A DNA stretch of 64,000 bases from Punica granatum (GCF_007655135.1 NC_045127.1:868001-932000), one strand, 5' to 3'; positions 25,356 to 38,328 are shown, numbered from the stretch's first letter. Notes: generated from the letters alone by a model not told the origin. A program made the numbers and translations.

Positions 25356-26182
25356 TAGGGATGTACGGCCATGTCGTATGTCTTGTGATGGCATATCTAT
25401 GTATGTTGGGTCTGGCCTGGTGGACATCAAAAGAACATCGCATTCGAGTTGACTGTGACGGGAAGTTTGTGTCTCAATCACACATAGGTTCAAAGAATTT
25501 TCATCTCTCTCGTCGTCTGATGCTCACTTGCTAATTTTTCTGCATTCATTATTGATTTCTTCTTTATTTATTTAAGCAAATCAAGACATCACTAATAAAA
25601 TGATAAAATTAACTAGCCACACGTTTATATCATTCGGGTGGAAAATGTTCGAGTGTCTTTTATATTGTCTGCACCGGTTATTATATACTCTTTTTAATTA
25701 TAACATGTATGGTAGGTCGATGATGGTTTTTAATTAAGTACTAACAACAACAAATGGATGCGAACATGTCCCGAAGGAAGGAAGAGAGATTCTGGAAGAA
25801 ATATGATGTATCGTATGAGGTTTGAAAAAATTATATCATTGTTGATACTGATAAATTGTGGACTATCTTCGATCTGCAGTATTCCTCCCTGGCTGGTCTC
25901 TACTCTTATTCTTGTGTTGAGGCCATCAATAAAGTAGAGGGATTTTCTTTCTGTCTCCAATTCGTCCTCTTATGTTTAGTGCCATGTTCATGCATGTATA
26001 TATCTTGTTGTACATTACGTAAAGTATTGAGACACACATATAAAAGTCAAATTAATAAAATTAATATAGTGGTAATCAATAATTATCACGAAGTTTCCAT
26101 TACAATAATCCCATATATCTAGAGAGAGACAAAAAGATGAAAATCCATATATTGGTTTTTATTTTGGAGAAAGCTATGTATG

Positions 26183-26222
<40 letters not shown>

Positions 26223-26281
26223 CGCTCCAATTGTTTATTTCTCAAGGGGGAAAAAGGAAGAAAAAGAACAAGAACTAAAAT
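25356..26281. other. Unit B spacer block, first copy
   Basis: Homologous to 7290-8175 of unit A, and its part from about 25690 is present a second time at 29690-31040. It carries a long (AT)n run at about 26189-26219 and ends at the LINE target site (AAGAACTAAAATTCAT). No gene. Confidence 0.65.
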
Positions 26282-26950
26282 TCATTTTTTTTCTCAAACG
26301 GTAATGAGGATTCTTCATTGATATTCAAATAGATACAACGATCCATTGCAAAAGCGGATATAAGGAAAAATACCCTAACAGAAATTACAAGAACGGAGTA
26401 CAATGGTTGACCCACCATGCAAACTACAAAGAAAAGTAAAATGTGAAAATCACATCGAATAAGAACGCTACAATTGTAGCAAGCCTCCTGAAACCAATAA
26501 TCCCGATCGACTACCTTTCTACAACAATTCACTATGGACTCGAGTGAAAATCGGGTAGGGGATCCTCAATCCAGTCCATTAATCACAGTGAATTTCTATC
26601 TTCGTTTCCGGATATAGAGCAAGGATGATGCTTTGGGTTGGTATCCGAGCACAGACTTCCATTGCTAATCACATTCCCAGAACAGAAACCAATTAACCTA
26701 ATCCCAAACAGACAAATCCCACAATAGTAAAACCAAAACAATCAAACCAAAGAATTTAAAGCAATTAAGCTGTTAAACTTCCTTGATCAGTTTAAACCAG
26801 TGACTGTCTTGATCAGTTCAAACCAGAGCATCTCTAGGGAGCCGAGACCTGTCCAAAATCAATCAACAAAAAGGCAAACCACAAAAAGATTAATTTGGAC
26901 TGGCGGGAGGCATAATCAATCCAGCTAGGAGTGTGATGCCAATCGCAATG
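26282..26950 (-). mobile_element. 5'-truncated LINE-like insertion (unit B)
   Basis: Second copy of the sequence at 8436-9070, same orientation. On the minus strand it ends in an A-rich tail next to the target site. The unit A and unit B copies diverge to the right of about 26950, where unit B continues into unrelated sequence and then the TIR element. No reverse-transcriptase coding remains. Confidence 0.5.
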
Positions 26951-27325
26951 TGCGGGGATGTTGTTGCTAAAAGGAGTGGCGGGAAGAAATTGTCCACGTG
27001 TTAGTTTGCACTAATTAATCCATTTTCATTATACACACATATATATGTATGTATAGACCATCAAATATCTCTATTATCGTTGCTTTCCGATAATGTTACG
27101 CTGATTTGGATAGCAGAGAGCAGACATAGAGAGACTGGGAAGAGAGAGAGAGTCGATTTCACTCCTTCGAGGTTAATCGATTTTGATCCATTAATCTGCG
27201 GATTAATTTGGGTTGTGGGCTCAATCCGCATCGTGATCTTCCCTTTCTTCTGTCCTCTATCTTTGATTCGATAATTACTAAGCAAAGTTAACTATCACTC
27301 GAGCCGAATTGGTTGTCGGCCAAGG

Positions 27326-29322
27326 TTGTCAGAATCGCGATTCTACCTAGAATCGATCGAGGGTCGTAGAATCGTGAATCGCGATTCGAATGGTGAATCA
27401 TAAGATCCTACCTGTAATTAAAAAAACATATATTTATATATGTAACATACTTTCCTAAGCAAAAAAAATTAATTATTGTTCATTCAAATAAAGACCGCAA
27501 ACCAAAAAATCAACAATAAGTCATAAAACACAAAATATCCCTACAAATTATCGAAATTCAAGGTCCAAATCATAACTCAACAGCATACCGTTACAAACAC
27601 AAAATATTGTTCTTGTGGAGATTTGCATTGGCAGCTGCAACAGCATACTCTACAGCTTGTTCCACAAAAGGGTTCTCTCGAATTCACTTGAAATGCAAAC
27701 TAGTTAAGGTAAATGCAACTGATTCAAGTTCCTTTCCTTGTAATGTGACCATTCGAGATATAAGCTTACTCTACGGGGCACTGGGCAGAATGCAAAACAA
27801 CACAGACAACTGCATGGAATCTAACATTGACTTGCCTTGAAGAGATCGGTCAGAGAGTGAGCTGCTCAATACATGCTTTATAACTGAGGCAAAGCCAACT
27901 CACATCTGTCCAAGACTCGAAAAGAAACAAAAACAGGTTACAAGAGTCTGTAAATTAACTAAGAAGCCATTAATATGCAGCGGAATGGAACTGGAGGAAA
28001 TAAGACATTTGATCAATTACAGCGGAAGATGGCTGGAGGAAATACCACATTTTATCAAGACCTTTCTTTTTCAATCTAGCTCTCTCAGCTTCGAGTTTTT
28101 TGATGTTCCTTTGGATATGATTTATGTAATCCAGGGCCACGTTCAGCTGATCTGATGCCGCCCTCTTTCCCTAAATACATTTACCCAAAGTTTAGTCAGA
28201 AAGCAAACCCTAATTCAATTTCAAGCTTATGCATTCCAGTTAAATTTTTATATTAGCTCCAATCTCAAACCTGCACCTCATGCACATAAAAGGATCAGAT
28301 GATTATCTCGAGATCATAATTCTTGGAAGCAATTAACCAACGACAGATGACAACCACAAATTTGCACACGAGTAATAACAATTGAATTAATCATTTCTTT
28401 AATTTAGAGACAACAATTCAGCAAGTTTCCACTGGAAAATCTGTTAGTGTGAGTTTCCCATCTTTTTACCTTAAGGATCTGGGCAGGCAGCAAAGATCGA
28501 AGCGAAGCATAAAGGGTATTCATTTCTTTCCTTCTCTGCCGCTCAATCTCTATGTGACGTGTCTTCTTCTTCTTGTTTTCTTCATCAACATCAGCATCTT
28601 TAGGGGCCTTATTGCTATCATTAGTTGTTTGTCCAGAGACGAAAGGCTTAGGAAAAGAATAATTGGGATGTAGCTGGGGCTCATGACCTCCAAGCATTTC
28701 TTGGCCATGAGACGAAAGGCTAAAGCTGAAGACGGCATGATCACGAGGATGAACATAATCAGTAAGAATCAGATCTTGAAAAAGAAATCGAATATACATT
28801 GTAACACTGGGGAAAAAGGGACTGGGACCATAATCGACTCAGAATCGAAGATTGTACCTACCGGTCCTGCCCTGCCCCCGATCGAAGCTCAGAGTAGCCG
28901 TGCAACCCGAGAACGTATCCGCCGCTATGTAACCTGGAGAAAATGGATGGCAGCTCGGACAAGCTAGCTAGTCGGAGGAAGAACTAGCCGCACCGTTAAT
29001 CGAAGGTGGATGGAACTATGGAAGATTTCGACTGGAAATCTCGAGAAGACCACAGCAGAGAAGGAAGTAAGGGCGGGCGAGAGAAGGGGGAAGGGGGGAA
29101 ATACTATGGGCGTAGGCTTCGGCCTCTTCTAGGCCCGCGCTCGGGCTGACTCGGGCCTAACCGTAGAATCGCAGAATCGGCCCGATTCTGCGATTCTTTG
29201 GTCCAACTCGCGATTCCGGCCCGATTCTACAAATTCCGACTCACCCCTGCAATCGGAATCGATGACCCCCTCATGAATCGTAAAATCGTATGATTCTACG
29301 ATTCGAATCGCGATTCTGACAA
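27326..29322. mobile_element. TIR-bounded element of about 2 kb carrying a bHLH gene (Pack-type candidate)
   Basis: A perfect 18-base inverted repeat, TTGTCAGAATCGCGATTC, lies at 27326-27343 and, inverted, at 29305-29322. Just inside each end are many degenerate GATTC/GAATC repeats, giving longer imperfect terminal inverted repeats of about 80 bases or more. No transposase was seen; the interior contains the bHLH gene on the minus strand. Nothing similar is present in unit A. A target-site duplication is not clear: TCGGCC recurs just outside both ends, but not in a clean position. Confidence 0.6.
27970..28799 (-). CDS. bHLH transcription factor (gene or captured fragment)
   Basis: Two exons, 28470-28799 and 27970-28170, joined at a GT-AG intron, would encode 176 residues. 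The bHLH domain is at about residues 78-136: basic region KTRHIEIERQRRKEMNTLYA, helix 1/loop SLRSLLPAQILK, then GKRAASDQLNVALDYINHIQ and a coiled stretch NIKKLEAERARLKKK. The His-Glu-Arg-Arg E-box-reading pattern is present as H..IE.QRR. It resembles the small bHLH36/118/120/126-type group, and the intron sits at that group's usual place. The conserved C-terminal region of the group is missing. Instead the end consists of two copies of a YFLQ-coding repeat before the stop. The start at 28799 is a guess. It lies inside TIRs, so it may be a transduplicated copy and not a working gene. Confidence 0.6.
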
Positions 29323-29689
29323 ACATGCTATCGGCCGCCTCGTCCCGGGGATTGGGGGTCGTCGGTGGGGTCCCCACCCCTGGCAACCACCCAGCTTGGC
29401 AAGGGCTGGAATTTTCTTTCTTTTTATTTTATTTATTTTTGTCTTCTTTTCTTATTTAATATTGTGTCATTTTTAATTTTTTTCCCAACAAAAAATCGAC
29501 ATTTGGACAATTTGTAGCCAACTCGAACGAATTTAATGGCGTTAAGTCCAGATCAGTAACTCCGTGACTGTCTGATATGGAATGGTCCAACACAATCACT
29601 TTTCTAAATGATTTAGGACTATGTTTTGTAAAATTAAATTTATAAGACTCATAGTCAAAAAATGTAAAACTTTCAGGATGATCCTGAGT
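29323..29689. other. Short spacer between the TIR element and the second block copy
   Basis: GC-rich at first (29330-29400), then AT-rich. No reading frame or repeat that I can assign. Confidence 0.5.
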
Positions 29690-31050
29690 ATTCTCCCTTT
29701 TAAACTATAACATGTACATGTGGTAGGTCGATGATGGTTTTTACTTAATCAAGTACTAACAACAACAAATGAACGTGAACAGGTCCCAGAGAAAATAAGA
29801 GAATCTTGAAGAAATCCGATGTATCGTTTGGCATTTGAAAAAATTATATTATTGTTCGTACGGATAAATATCCATGTTCAGTCTGCAGTCCCCTCTGGCT
29901 AAATCTCTGCTTTTATTCTCGTGTTGAGGCAATAAAGTAGAGGGTTTTCTTTCCGTCTCCTACTCGTTCTCTAATGTTTAGTGTCATGTTCATGCATGTC
30001 TATTTCTTGCTGTACGTGAAAGTATTGAGTACACACGTAAAAGTCAAATCAATAAATTTAATAACTTCTTTTTCAGCCAAAAAAAAGTCAAATTAATAAA
30101 TTCAATATATACTAGTGATTTCACTTGTACGTACGCAAGATTATAATAAATATTATTGTTGGATATATGCAAATAAATATAACAATTTTAGCCACTAATT
30201 TTATAAAAATAAAAATTAATTCGTGTCATCTATAGATAAACAAACAAAAAACTACTTAATTTATGGAATGGAGTTTTATCCTCACAAGGGGATTAGGGCC
30301 GACAAACAAGCCTCCAAACAAAAGTATCTGCGGAAAAAACTCAAACTTGCAATTAAATTATCATAAATTAAACCCTCAGAGATTAGCTTCGTTTGGTTTT
30401 ACAATTATATTTTTAAAATTTTAATTATAATTTTAACTCTACTCACTACACAACAAAAATCAACAACACAATTATTACTTTTCTTTTTTAATTTTTTTTA
30501 ATCATTTAATTTAATTTTTAATATTAAATTTTCTCAACTATTCATTACTTTTTTCATAATTTAACAGCACAATCATTACTTTTTCTCAACTATTCATTAC
30601 TTGTTCACATTTTTTTCTCATAATTCAACAACACAATCATTACAATCCAATTAAAATCAAAATTCAACTCTACTTAACTCAAAAACCAAACGCACCAAGA
30701 ATTTCTTTTCTTATGAGTAAAACTCTCTTTAAGCGAATGAAAAGTCGATCAACAATGAGCTGAGGGTTTGCGATGTTGAACCAAGAGCTGAGGGTTCTCA
30801 AACGAAACTTATACGTTTCGCTTTTTGACTTTGATATATATATATATATAATAGATAGTTGGTAATTAACAATTATCATGAAATTGTCCCCATTACAATA
30901 ATCCCATATCAGGAGAGACACAAAAAGATTAAAAAACCATATATTGTTTTTTTATTTTGGAGAAGACTATCTGTGTGTATACACACACACACATATCGTA
31001 TTCGCTTCAATTGTTTATTTCTCGAGGGGGTGTGTGGGGGAAGAACTAAA
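29690..31050. repeat. Second copy of the spacer block, without the LINE
   Basis: 29690-30110 matches 25690-26060 and 7640-7995; 30830-31050 matches 26060-26280 and 8010-8175. At about 31040 the sequence AAGAACTAAAATTCATT continues directly into GCATATGGTTAGG, which is the unoccupied LINE target. Extra DNA at 30110-30830, including a MITE, splits the block. Confidence 0.65.
30390..30692. mobile_element. MITE with CGTTTGGTTTT inverted ends
   Basis: An 11-base perfect terminal inverted repeat (CGTTTGGTTTT / AAAACCAAACG) bounds about 300 bases of AT-rich, non-coding DNA. Inside, CAACACAATCATTAC-type motifs repeat several times. Size, composition and ends fit a miniature inverted-repeat element. 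The target-site duplication was not resolved. Confidence 0.55.
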
Positions 31051-33289
31051 ATTCATTTTGCATATGGTTAGGTAAAGCCCATCACACATCCAATATGAGG
31101 TCATCCCTAACGTTAGCAAATATTTGAATAAAGACTTATATATATGGAGATCCAAAATTGCTGATCATATTGTTTGACCACGTAATATTCAATGATGGGC
31201 CTTTTTGTTTTAAATGTATATTATCTGTACTACGACAACAAATTGAAGAAGGAAAATTTTTTGTTAAACATTCAGTTTTCAGAATGACGTTGAAGATAAT
31301 TTTCGTTAAAGGAAATCATAAAGAATTAAAAAGAAAGTAGCTCTCATTTGTTGGTAATTAAGATTTAGATTCTTTATTGATTACTTCATGCTCCTTTATA
31401 GTGACTATTAATATTTTTATTTTATTGTATTACGCTCATAAGCATTTCTTGTAAAAAAAAATTCAGAGAAAGTTTATCGAACTGATATTTCTTTAACCAT
31501 CTGCTTACACATATATTTAAAAGGAAAAAAAAAGGTCCTATTCACTTTTACAGTCTCTCTCATAAGATTCCTCTCTTGTTTGCTCTTTCATTTGGCCGGC
31601 TCTTTCACAGGAAAATTAATTTTAGTCCATTCAACTCATCAAAAAAAAAAATCCATTTCTCTCTCAGGTCAATGTGCTTTCGTACATTTTCAGTCACAAG
31701 TTCCCTAAATGTCAAGCTAACGATTTATATTTTACTTTAAGTTATATTTACTTAATTATAAAGCAAGTCTTATTTTAATAGTAGTGCTCTCTCCTGTGCA
31801 TATAACACGGATTCGTTTCATATATCTTGTTGTCGTTTTAGTTTTAATCATTCAATTTAGCATTTTGGCCAATTTTTTTATTAAGAAAAAGAAGCACTTT
31901 CAATTATAAAATCAAATTTCAAATAATAATATTCAACAGAATTAGAGTAACTTTTGGTTAAAACAGAGATTAACTTTTTGTTAAAGTTAAAAATTCAATG
32001 GTACTTTGCAACTAATAGTCACATATAAATTGTCATATATTGTTCAATTTAGTTATTAATGAAGATTTAACATATTATTTAGTTTAGAAATTGTAATACG
32101 AATTTATTTTTTCCCTTTCTAAAAGTATTGTTTATGAAATCCTTTATTCTAAATAATTTTTTCTCTTTTTTATATCACTCTAAGTTCATAGTAATTTGCG
32201 ATAAATTTTTCTTTTACATAATCGATCATAAGTTCAAAAAAATTATTTGCTTAATAATTATTTTTTGTTCGAAATCCTAGCTATTATGATCAATTAATTG
32301 TTCTTCTATTTTTTTCTATCCTCTGCATCATATGTATTGGGCTTTCGCATATTTTATATCATTTTTCGTTGGGTAGTGACGACGCTGGATACCGCGAGCA
32401 GTCCACATGATCCTAGGCTCAAGTCACTCCGCCTGATCTTCCCGGCGACATATGCAATAAGAGAGGATGACGGGTGTTCCCATCGTTCTCCCTACGATAC
32501 TTAAGTCAGTTCAAGTACCTCCCTGTTTATGACACTTGATGGTGGCTGAGGAAATGGACCAAGCCTGGAACTGGGCCTTCCAGGATGGATGGGGTGTTTT
32601 GTGGATTACGAAAGGGGAAGATGCAGACTAGGCCAGCCCTTTCATTCGTTGGGCCCATTATGGACTTGAGATCGGCCCATCAGGTAGCCACAACATTGGG
32701 CACTCTAAACATATACCCAGCCCTTACGTTAGTCCATCCATGTTAACCGACATCATCCACGATTCGAAAATTTTAAGAATACTGATCCCATATGAGCTGT
32801 AGAGTTCTAATTCTAATTCTCTCGAGGGGTAAATATTCTAGTCATTCTCCTTCGAGATCTTAAGATGATTTATCTTCTATTGGTTACTTTTTCAGTGCAG
32901 ATGCTTTGTGTCATAACGAGTTGGAATTTGCTAAGTCGGTATTTAAACATTATTAGAACATTACATATTTGATGTCATTCGTGTGTGTAGCATGCGTCTT
33001 ACTCCAATCAAATTCTGATGTCAGTCCACCCAATTATGCCTACTTCTGTTTAATATATACCGTCTCTCTGCTATTGCTATGCCATAATCATCTTTTCATT
33101 TGTTCCCCGGGAAAACGGAAACCCATCCATCTTTGGGGACAATTTCTTGCCGGTGCACCAGCTGGAGAACATGAAAAAAGCCTCAATAAGAATGATGAAC
33201 TTAGATTAAACACATTAAGCGCTAGCTGAGTACAGAGAGCTGAAAAATGCCTTGGAACATCATTAAATTTTGTGCCTTACTTGGCCACT
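31051..33289. other. Unit B spacer, last part, running into the y2 3' UTR
   Basis: Colinear with 9290-11260 of unit A. No gene apart from remnants of the y2 3' region: an acceptor and coding-like EIVPKD stretch at about 33140-33165 matches the terminal exon of x2 and y1 but lies beyond the y2 stop codon. The Helitron-type end seen at 11030 in unit A is present here only in decayed form. Confidence 0.6.
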
Positions 33290-36200
33290 TCAGTACTCGC
33301 CGAAGCTCATGGTCCTGACCTTCAGCTCTCCTCTGCTTGTCGTAAGCTCATCCAAGGTCTCGGCGTCACAAACTTCAATCCTGCTTTCCGTACTTCCCAA
33401 GTGAGGCGCCTCGTTCAGCTGGTACATCAAACCACAATCAATTCTTCACCTTTCAGGCCATCAATATGTAGATAAAGCATTCATAGGGACACAAAAAATG
33501 GGGGAAAAAAAAAATGTAACCATGTTTGCGCATACTCGACGAGATAGGCTGAGGGAGATTCTTGGGGTCCAAGCTATCTCTTCGTACTCGGCAGCATCCA
33601 ATTCCCGAAGATGGTGGGGAGAGAAAAACTTGGGCAGTATATGCTGTCTTATGCTTATGAGGATGAAGAATGGGAGGGGGAATAGGACTCCCGCAATTGG
33701 TATCCATGTAATTCCGAAGCAAAGGAGCAAGTACACAAACTGGAATAGCGTGAATGCCGCTATGCACTTTAAAGGAACCGACTCGACAAACGAGGCGTGC
33801 ACTTGCTCGAGCACCCTATAAATTGCCACACACCGTAATGCAACCAGTTCATTGACTTTCATCGTGATAATAACATCGAATGAACTACTTAAAAGCCAAT
33901 TAGCCCGTAAATATTCCCCTTGAGGTTAAGGTGATATATAATCAATGGGTTTTGAGTAGGGTGCAAGCTTACTTGTAGCGACGAGCTGGCACGATGAAGA
34001 GAAGGAGCAGACGCTCCCAGAACTGGTTTCCGGGGAGACTGTCGATTGCCATATAAGCGAAATATCCCCAGAGCACCGATGTCGGAATGAGCTTAATTGC
34101 GGGCATAGCAAGTACCGATGCTGCTACTAGAAGTGATTGTAGGAGATTGCTCACTCTTTGCTCGTTCACTCGCACTGGCAAGCAGGCATCTAGGTGCTTC
34201 TTGGGATCAAATGTTACTTCTTTGTCTTGGTCCTTTTTAGGTTGCATAACTGCCTCTTTCAAATCTTCTAGCTCTTGAAATACTGACGAAGTCTGTAAAA
34301 AAGGTATGTCATATGAATACTAAATTGAAGGAGCCAAGATCTTTTAAGTGGTTTCTTTGATCGTAAGAAAGTTCTGAAGACTATTTCTTACAACAGGAGT
34401 GTTTTCAATTTCTATGAAAACAGCTTGCATTTTGCCGTATATCTCTGAGTTGCTGGCATTTTGCTTAATACTCTCCTTCACACTCTCTACCATCTTCCTT
34501 CGAATCAACTGCAACCGAAAAAATCCTCCTTCACTGAAAGAAGAAAGCTCTCGTGCAACTTGCACAAACCAAATTTTCTTATTGGAAATATAGTGGGTTT
34601 TACTGACCTGCTTCTTCAAAACTGCAAGGCTCTTCGTGTGCATCGGAGACTGTGGGAGGACCCCGTTGGATGGAGGCAACCCGATTAACCCGCAAAGCAA
34701 AGTCTGATAATATCAATATATTAGTCCAAAGTAATATAATATGATATCTAGCCATTTAATCGAAAATTCTTAGTCTATAACACATTATTTACGTACATGT
34801 ATGTACATATATGTATATATGTATGTACATATATATATACACATATATGTATATATGTATTTACATATTTGTTGTTATGGTGTTGTACAACTATTCATAA
34901 CCTTTTATTTGTTCATAAAGATGTGCATTTGTTATCTCACATAAAACCATTCCAATTAAAAATTAAAAATATTTTTGGAATAATCCTTCAGCTTAGACAT
35001 GTTGCTAGGCCTTTGTTTAAGAATGTTGTGGAAGATGAGTCAGCTATAAGTTTTTGGCATGATTACTGGCTACTTGTGGGACCTTAAACCCTATACTATA
35101 GTTGGGTCTAGCTTTCCTGCCATAAAGAGCCATGAGTCGGTCCGTCATGTCCTCGAGAATGGTGTTTGGCAATGGCCAAGGAGCTTGGATCCCCGGTCTG
35201 AGGATAAAGCGATTGGCATGTACTATCACTCTTAGATTCACAAACCATGTTATTTGGTTCCCACATAAATCCGGAACCTATACAACAAGAAGTGCATAGG
35301 AAAGTCTTCGAAGCAAAGGTTCTAAGTTTACATAGCAAAAAGCGGTGTGGTTTGCTGGCCACCTCCCCAAGGCTTCTTTCATTAGTTGGTTAGCTATTCT
35401 TAACAAGCTAAGCACTAACGATCAAATGTTTAAGTGGGGACTGTTCATTTCGACCCCTCAATGTGAGTTCTGCAGCGACGAGGAGGAAACTAGGGATCAT
35501 ATGTTCTTTGGGTGCAGAATTACTAGGAGGATCTTGTGCAACTTATTATGCCCAATGAGTCATGCTGGATGGCTAACAAATTGGGAACTTGAACTTCAGT
35601 GGGTTTCAAGCTTGAAGGGAAGGTCACTTGATACTGCTGTACAGAGACTTCTCTGGACCATATACAACTACATGATATGGAATGAAAGGAACTCGAGAAT
35701 ATTTGAGAAGAAATCGACTAGCGTACCGGATTTAGTACTCTGTGCCATCAAGCTGAAGATAAATTGTTATCAATTCCAAATGTAAAGTTTAAATTGTCTA
35801 GATCTTCTATAGCTCAAAGTTTGGGGTTATACTCTTTATCTGTTTTGAGTTTGTATCTTGCTTGAGTGGACTCTTGTACATATTTTTTGCTAATGAAATT
35901 TACACCACTAATCAGGAAAATATATATGTATATATATTTTTAGAATATCCTAAATTTATAAATTTAAATAAACTGATCAGAATTTGATGCAACTCCACGG
36001 GCAAAAAGCTAGTTTACCATGAATCCGAGAATTAAGATATCGTAGTGATATGCAGACGGCTTCTTCAGATTGAAGTCCTTCTGCTGTGCTAGCTGTGAAG
36101 CCACACTGTGGTCGAAGAAGTAGAGCCCGGCGATCATTAAAGCAGGAACAAAAGCTGCAAAGACGTATGCAGGCGGTACCCTCCACATATCCTAGAATAA

Positions 36201-38004
36201 AAAACTTTGTAACTTCTTAAATCAAAGAATCAAGAATGAATTGATCATTTTATGAAGATTAAGTAGTTACCACAATCACAGTCCAGTGATGTGTAGAAGC
36301 GGATTCCCATGGTAACGGGCTAAACAACCTCCGTGGAACAGCGGAAGCAACTTTACTTGGCACACTAAAGGAAAGTGCTGTCCAAGCTATTACCATTAGC
36401 GGTACCCCGTAATCAGCAATGAAGCTTCTGAGGCTTCCTGAAAAGCCCGACAGCAAAAAAAAAAAAAAAACAGTTTATTACCCTACATCTGATGCATTCT
36501 AGTTTTTGGATTTAGATGCAACTCGATGAGAGATCATGAACCTGTTCCATATAACCAAGATCTTGCCTTCCTGCTCTTCAAAGCAGTGTAGAGAAGGCCG
36601 AAGGTGAATATTATCCCCAACAGCCCGTTCATGTAAAACCTCTGGAATTGATCTTTCTCCAAGCTTATGTCTTCGCCTTCAGGGACTCTGAACTCACTCA
36701 CAACTCCCTGCTAGTGCACGTATTAAAATTCAATTAAAATATGGGTATACAACCAAGCATGAGCATGCTCTAACTTGGCTATGATGCTAGCTAGGCCCAT
36801 GAAAACAATCATTGAACATGAATACAAGTGCACCTTGATGGCCTCTTGAATGAAGAGAACAGTAATTAACATCCCGAAAAGCTCTCCTGCAACTCTTGTG
36901 AATCGGTTGATTATGTCGCAGGCGTTGAATATTGCTAGCAGAAACAGCAACAGAGCAGTCCATACGCACACCCTGCAATCACAACTTCAGAGGCTCAACT
37001 ATGGACTACTTGCCTGTGTCATTGATTCCCTTCTTTCTATGGAATTTTTTTTATTTTATATTCTGAATTCCGTGTTTTACATGCTTCCCGTTTTATGTAT
37101 CTTGCAAACTGGTTAGAAAATGATTGGACAATATGAAATTGGGAAATCCTCCGTGACCAAACCGTTTTAACTTTCAAGAGGTCGGTGATCAGTTTACGTA
37201 CCATCCAGCCCAAGCCAAGTATAGTTCGTGGCCCAAATCCTTCCTTCCTTTGGCAAAGTTGTAAAGATAAGTGTACATGATAATGGTGGGCTCTGCAACT
37301 CCAAGTATTAGAAGAGGCTGTCCACCGAACGAGGAGTGTATGATGCCACAAATGGCGGTCGATGCCAATGTTTCAACAGCGCTCAAGCTTCCATCTGCGA
37401 AGAACAAAAAGCTGGTTGCTTACAGTTCATGACACGAGAAAACTATGCGCATTTATTTATCGATATTTAGTATGGAGTGCCGGTTTGGTTTCTACCAAGA
37501 ATCCTGAAAGGTGATCTTTAACCAGCATTCTACATCTGGGGACTGGCTTCTGGCATCAACATATGATTTCCTTTTTGACTGTTCATTGTTTCATCTCCAC
37601 TTGGGAAGCATCAAATCCAAAATCGAGTTTTTACGAAAACGGACTTAATAAGGTTAAAGTGACGTCTGATTTTTCAAATTCTATTATGTTATTGTTCACC
37701 AAAATGCACACACTTTGTACCTGTATCTCTACTGAGCTGCTCACCAAAGGCAATAACTGGGAGTGCGGAGGCAAAGAAAATATATGTTGTTGGGGCCAAA
37801 ATCCTGTCAAAAAATTTCAACAAGCAGCAACTTAAACAAATATGGAGCGATATTTGCAATTCAAGTAATATAACTATTTCCACAATTAATATATAAATAC
37901 CCGAATCCTGAATGAAGACCTGAGATCCAATCTTCCTTGTAGCACGACGCTCGACCTCGGAAATCCGCCACTATTCCTCGAAATGGAGATTTGATGCTCT
38001 CCAT
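33290..38004 (-). CDS. BOR4: BOR4-like borate exporter, copy y2 (C-terminus shortened)
   Basis: Transporter of 655 residues with the same exon plan as x2: 37901-38004, 37721-37803, 37202-37394, 36834-36972, 36542-36707, 36271-36437, 36018-36191, 34608-34703, 34392-34508, 33973-34292, 33536-33815 and 33290-33418. The first eleven exons have exactly the x2 lengths. Sequence differs from x2 throughout, for example [14 protein letters not shown] in exon 7 and [17 protein letters not shown] in exon 10, so y2 is an older paralog. Exon 12 ends early: where x2 and y1 have AGA (Arg), y2 has TGA at 33290-33292, after MSFGEY. This removes about 14 residues of the C-terminal tail but leaves the membrane core and the [12 protein letters not shown] motif intact. 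The intron between exons 8 and 7 contains a LINE. Probably functional. Confidence 0.93.
34880..35930 (+). mobile_element. LINE 3' fragment inside a y2 intron
   Basis: Antisense to y2. The open frame 35345-35785 encodes a reverse-transcriptase zinc-binding region (zf-RVT): [20 protein letters not shown] followed by CEFC....[10 protein letters not shown]. Upstream pieces such as [11 protein letters not shown] belong to the typical linker before that domain in plant LINEs. The 3' end near 35930 reads like a LINE tail. The reverse transcriptase and endonuclease parts are missing, so it is a 5'-truncated, dead copy. x1 and x2 lack it, so it inserted after the x/y split. Confidence 0.8.
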
Positions 38005-38328
38005 CTCTGATTCAAGTAAAATACATATATCTTAAATGAGTATATGCAAAGAACTAAGTAAAAAATTGCCTCGTGCGGGCAATTGTCTCGTTACTGCGAC
38101 TTCAAAAACAACAAGGGATACATTTCACATGAAAAGATACATTACTAGGATAAAAATAAAATGATATGGATATAGAATACTGAAGAATAGCTACATGAAA
38201 GAAAGCACAAATACGATTACATCACATTAAGAGACTCTGAACAAAATCACGTCTCTGAAAGTCTGAAACCGAGAAAGAAAGCCACATATAACCCGACCCA
38301 GAGAGCTTATTGGGGATGGTAGTGTTAC

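Noticed and set aside
35345..35785. Possible independent gene on the plus strand within y2
   Set aside because: The protein is the zinc-binding end of a LINE reverse transcriptase, lacks a proper start and catalytic part, and lies in an intron.
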